Source: Bacillota bacterium
GTDB taxonomy: Bacteria; Bacillota; Clostridia; Christensenellales; Aristaeellaceae
Length of the DNA stretch: 6,196 nucleotides
Assembly: GCA_023392395.1 (NCBI GenBank)
Contig: JAEVZE010000476.1
Coordinates: 1 to 6,196 of the forward strand
Direction of reading: 5' to 3'
Below are positions 5,097 through 6,196 of this stretch, piece after piece. The first letter of the stretch is position 1; each line of letters starts with the position of its first letter. The notes under the pieces were generated by a model, which ran no database searches, was not told the origin of the DNA, and saw only the letters and a program-made list of their open reading frames with translations. The position numbers were made by a program, and so were the translations under genes.

Positions 5097-5660
5097 TTGA
5101 CTACCATCGATTTGGCGTGCGGTTTATCCTTCAGTTTTCCGCCCCATAGCGTTTTGACCTGCAGAAACATGAACATTCTATCCGTGGGGGATGGATATCA
5201 GTCCTTTCTCACCATGGATGTCCCGCCTTGCATCGGCCTGCGCATCTTAAAGCAGGCACGGCTGATTCTATACAAAGTACCAAACGGCGACGCCGCGCGC
5301 CATTCGGAGTGTCCGCACGACCGCTACCATGTCGTTCCGCTGCTGGACTTTTACAGCATCTACGGGCGCCTGTACAGCCCGCCGCGCACCGACGAATCCC
5401 TGAAGACTGAATTTGTAAGCGATCCAAACCAGTGCGTTACGGAAATCGACGTCACCGCCATCGTAAACGCTTGGCTGGAGGGCGTCCTTGAAAACAAGGG
5501 GCTGATGCTGACTGGAAACGAGGGTACCCGCCGCCTCGAATACGCGTCCGCCCAGTATGAACCCGCCGGGATGCGCCCGGTATTGCGGCTCGTGTGCGAG
5601 GATGTGACGGTCTGCCAGCCGCTCAGTATGCTCTGCTGCACGGTTACGCTAAGCAACTGA
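5097..5660 (+). CDS. DNRLRE-like domain protein, cysteine-rich
   Basis: This is a 187-residue protein starting at TTG 5097. The pattern YQSFLTMDVP (34-43), RILKQARLILYKVP (49-62), then VTEIDVTAIVNAWLEG (114-129), KGLMLTG (134-140) and a closing RPVLRLVCE (160-168) follows the DNRLRE-type beta-sandwich. In that domain a half of the form 'smL.Fdl..lp....I..A.L.ly' is followed by 'vDvT..v..W..g...ngl.l' and a final 'rP.L.v' strand. Such domains are usually extracellular or on surface structures. This copy has no signal peptide or membrane segment and nine cysteines (8, 22, 45, 72, 113, 167, 173, 180, 181), including a CC pair near the C-terminus. This suggests disulfide or metal cross-linking, for example in a spore-coat-like layer, which is inference. 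It is divergent from the small beta-rich gene and ends 14 bases before a strong terminator. The domain call is from pattern memory only. Confidence 0.75.
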   Translation: MTTIDLACGLSFSFPPHSVLTCRNMNILSVGDGYQSFLTMDVPPCIGLRILKQARLILYKVPNGDAARHSECPHDRYHVVPLLDFYSIYGRLYSPPRTDESLKTEFVSDPNQCVTEIDVTAIVNAWLEGVLENKGLMLTGNEGTRRLEYASAQYEPAGMRPVLRLVCEDVTVCQPLSMLCCTVTLSN

Positions 5661-5673
5661 TCCAAAAATGGAA

Positions 5674-5702
5674 AAGCCCCGCCGAACGGATCGGCGGGGC
5701 TT
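5674..5702. terminator. Bidirectional intrinsic terminator between the DNRLRE-like gene and ppdK
   Basis: AAGCCCCGCCGA (5674-5685) pairs with TCGGCGGGGCTT (5691-5702) around an ACGGA loop. On the minus strand the stem is followed by TTTTCCATTTTT, making it a good terminator for ppdK. On the plus strand the T-tract is poorer (TTAGTGCTT), but the stem likely also stops the convergent transcript. Confidence 0.85.
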
Positions 5703-5717
5703 AGTGCTTAACGGAGT

Positions 5718-6196
5718 TTACGCCTTGGCGTTCTTCTCCATGATGGCCGCATGCGCCGCCGCGAGGCGGGCGATCGGCACGCGGAACGGCGAGCAGCTGA
5801 CGTAGTCAAGCCCGACGTTGTGGCAGAAGATGACGGAGGACTGGTCGCCGCCGTGCTCGCCGCAGATGCCCAGCTTAAGGCCCGGGCGGGTCTTGCGGCC
5901 CAGTTCGGCCGCCAGCTTGATCAGCTTGCCGACGCCGTTCTGGTCCAGGTGCTGGAACGGATCGGATTCAAATATCTTCTTGGCGTAGTAGGCGTCCAGG
6001 AACTTGCCGGCGTCGTCGCGGGAGAAGCCGTAGGTCATCTGGGTCAGGTCGTTGGTGCCGAAGGAGAAGAACTCGGCCGCGGTGGCGATCTCGTCGGCGG
6101 TGACGGCCGCGCGCGGGATCTCAATCATGGTGCCCACCTTGTACTCGATCTTGACGCCCTTCTCGGCCATGACCTTCTCGGCGGTCTCGACGACGA
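5718..6196 (-). CDS. ppdK: Pyruvate phosphate dikinase, C-terminal part only
   Basis: This is the last 158 residues of pyruvate, phosphate dikinase; the rest lies beyond the right edge. The enzyme interconverts pyruvate + ATP + Pi and PEP + AMP + PPi in the cytoplasm, serving glycolysis or gluconeogenesis in many anaerobes. The fragment is the C-terminal PEP/pyruvate-binding barrel. KVEYKVGTMIEIPRA-type sequence opens it, here IEYKVGTMIEIPRAA. FFSFGTNDLTQMTYGFSRDD is the PEP-utilising enzyme signature, and LGICGEHGGD carries the catalytic cysteine that protonates the enolate. NVGLDYVSCSPFRVPIARLAAA closes the barrel. GHGGDQSS has Gln where many homologues have Pro, a mild change. The frame is open from the TAA at 5718 through the last base. 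Transcription is towards the terminator at 5674-5702. Confidence 0.97.
   Translation of the reverse strand, partial: VVETAEKVMAEKGVKIEYKVGTMIEIPRAAVTADEIATAAEFFSFGTNDLTQMTYGFSRDDAGKFLDAYYAKKIFESDPFQHLDQNGVGKLIKLAAELGRKTRPGLKLGICGEHGGDQSSVIFCHNVGLDYVSCSPFRVPIARLAAAHAAIMEKNAKA

Noticed and set aside
4961..5176. N-terminal extension of the 97-residue minus-strand protein
   Set aside because: It would overlap the divergent gene and its ribosome site, and an ATG with a good ribosome site lies at 4960.

Overview
The window looks like chromosomal DNA from a GC-rich, low-branching Gram-positive-type bacterium, most likely a clostridial member of the Firmicutes (Bacillota). This rests on strong AGGAGG-type ribosome sites, a TTG start behind a perfect Shine-Dalgarno, a pyruvate phosphate dikinase resembling clostridial ones, and a DNRLRE-type protein. 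The assignment is inference, since there is no rRNA or other phylogenetic marker.

Left part (1-1145), minus strand: two genes transcribed leftwards. The one at 753-1145 is a small protein with two membrane segments and a Pro/Ala/Thr-rich tail. The second begins at 564 and runs off the window's left edge. It has an N-terminal four-cysteine zinc ribbon followed by a long acidic, proline-rich linker. Each has its own sigma-A-like promoter.

Centre (1295-4320), plus strand: a methionine ABC importer, metN (ATPase with C-terminal NIL domain), metI (permease, overlapping metN by ATGA) and metQ (substrate-binding protein). The order is canonical, but metI and metQ are separated by 387 bp holding a hairpin-rich element closed by a 9-bp inverted repeat (3149-3300), probably a dispersed repeat. 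MetQ has an ordinary secretory signal peptide with no lipobox cysteine, which is unusual for a Gram-positive-type binding protein. No SAM (S-box) or T-box leader is visible before metN.

Region 4251-4666 holds no gene. Between 4282 and 4547 it holds six successive stem-loops, almost back to back. The first and last share identical 13-nt arms, and the last is a good intrinsic terminator. This is the most unusual structure in the window.

Right part (4667-6196): an unrecognised 97-residue protein on the minus strand is divergent from a plus-strand, cysteine-rich DNRLRE-like protein that starts at a TTG. A strong, probably bidirectional terminator (5674-5702) separates the latter from the 3' end of ppdK, which enters from the right edge on the minus strand.

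No tRNA, rRNA, CRISPR array, transposase or phage gene was seen. I found no convincing new multi-gene system. The candidates for something undescribed are the stem-loop cluster after metQ, the structured element between metI and metQ, and the divergent orphan/DNRLRE pair.
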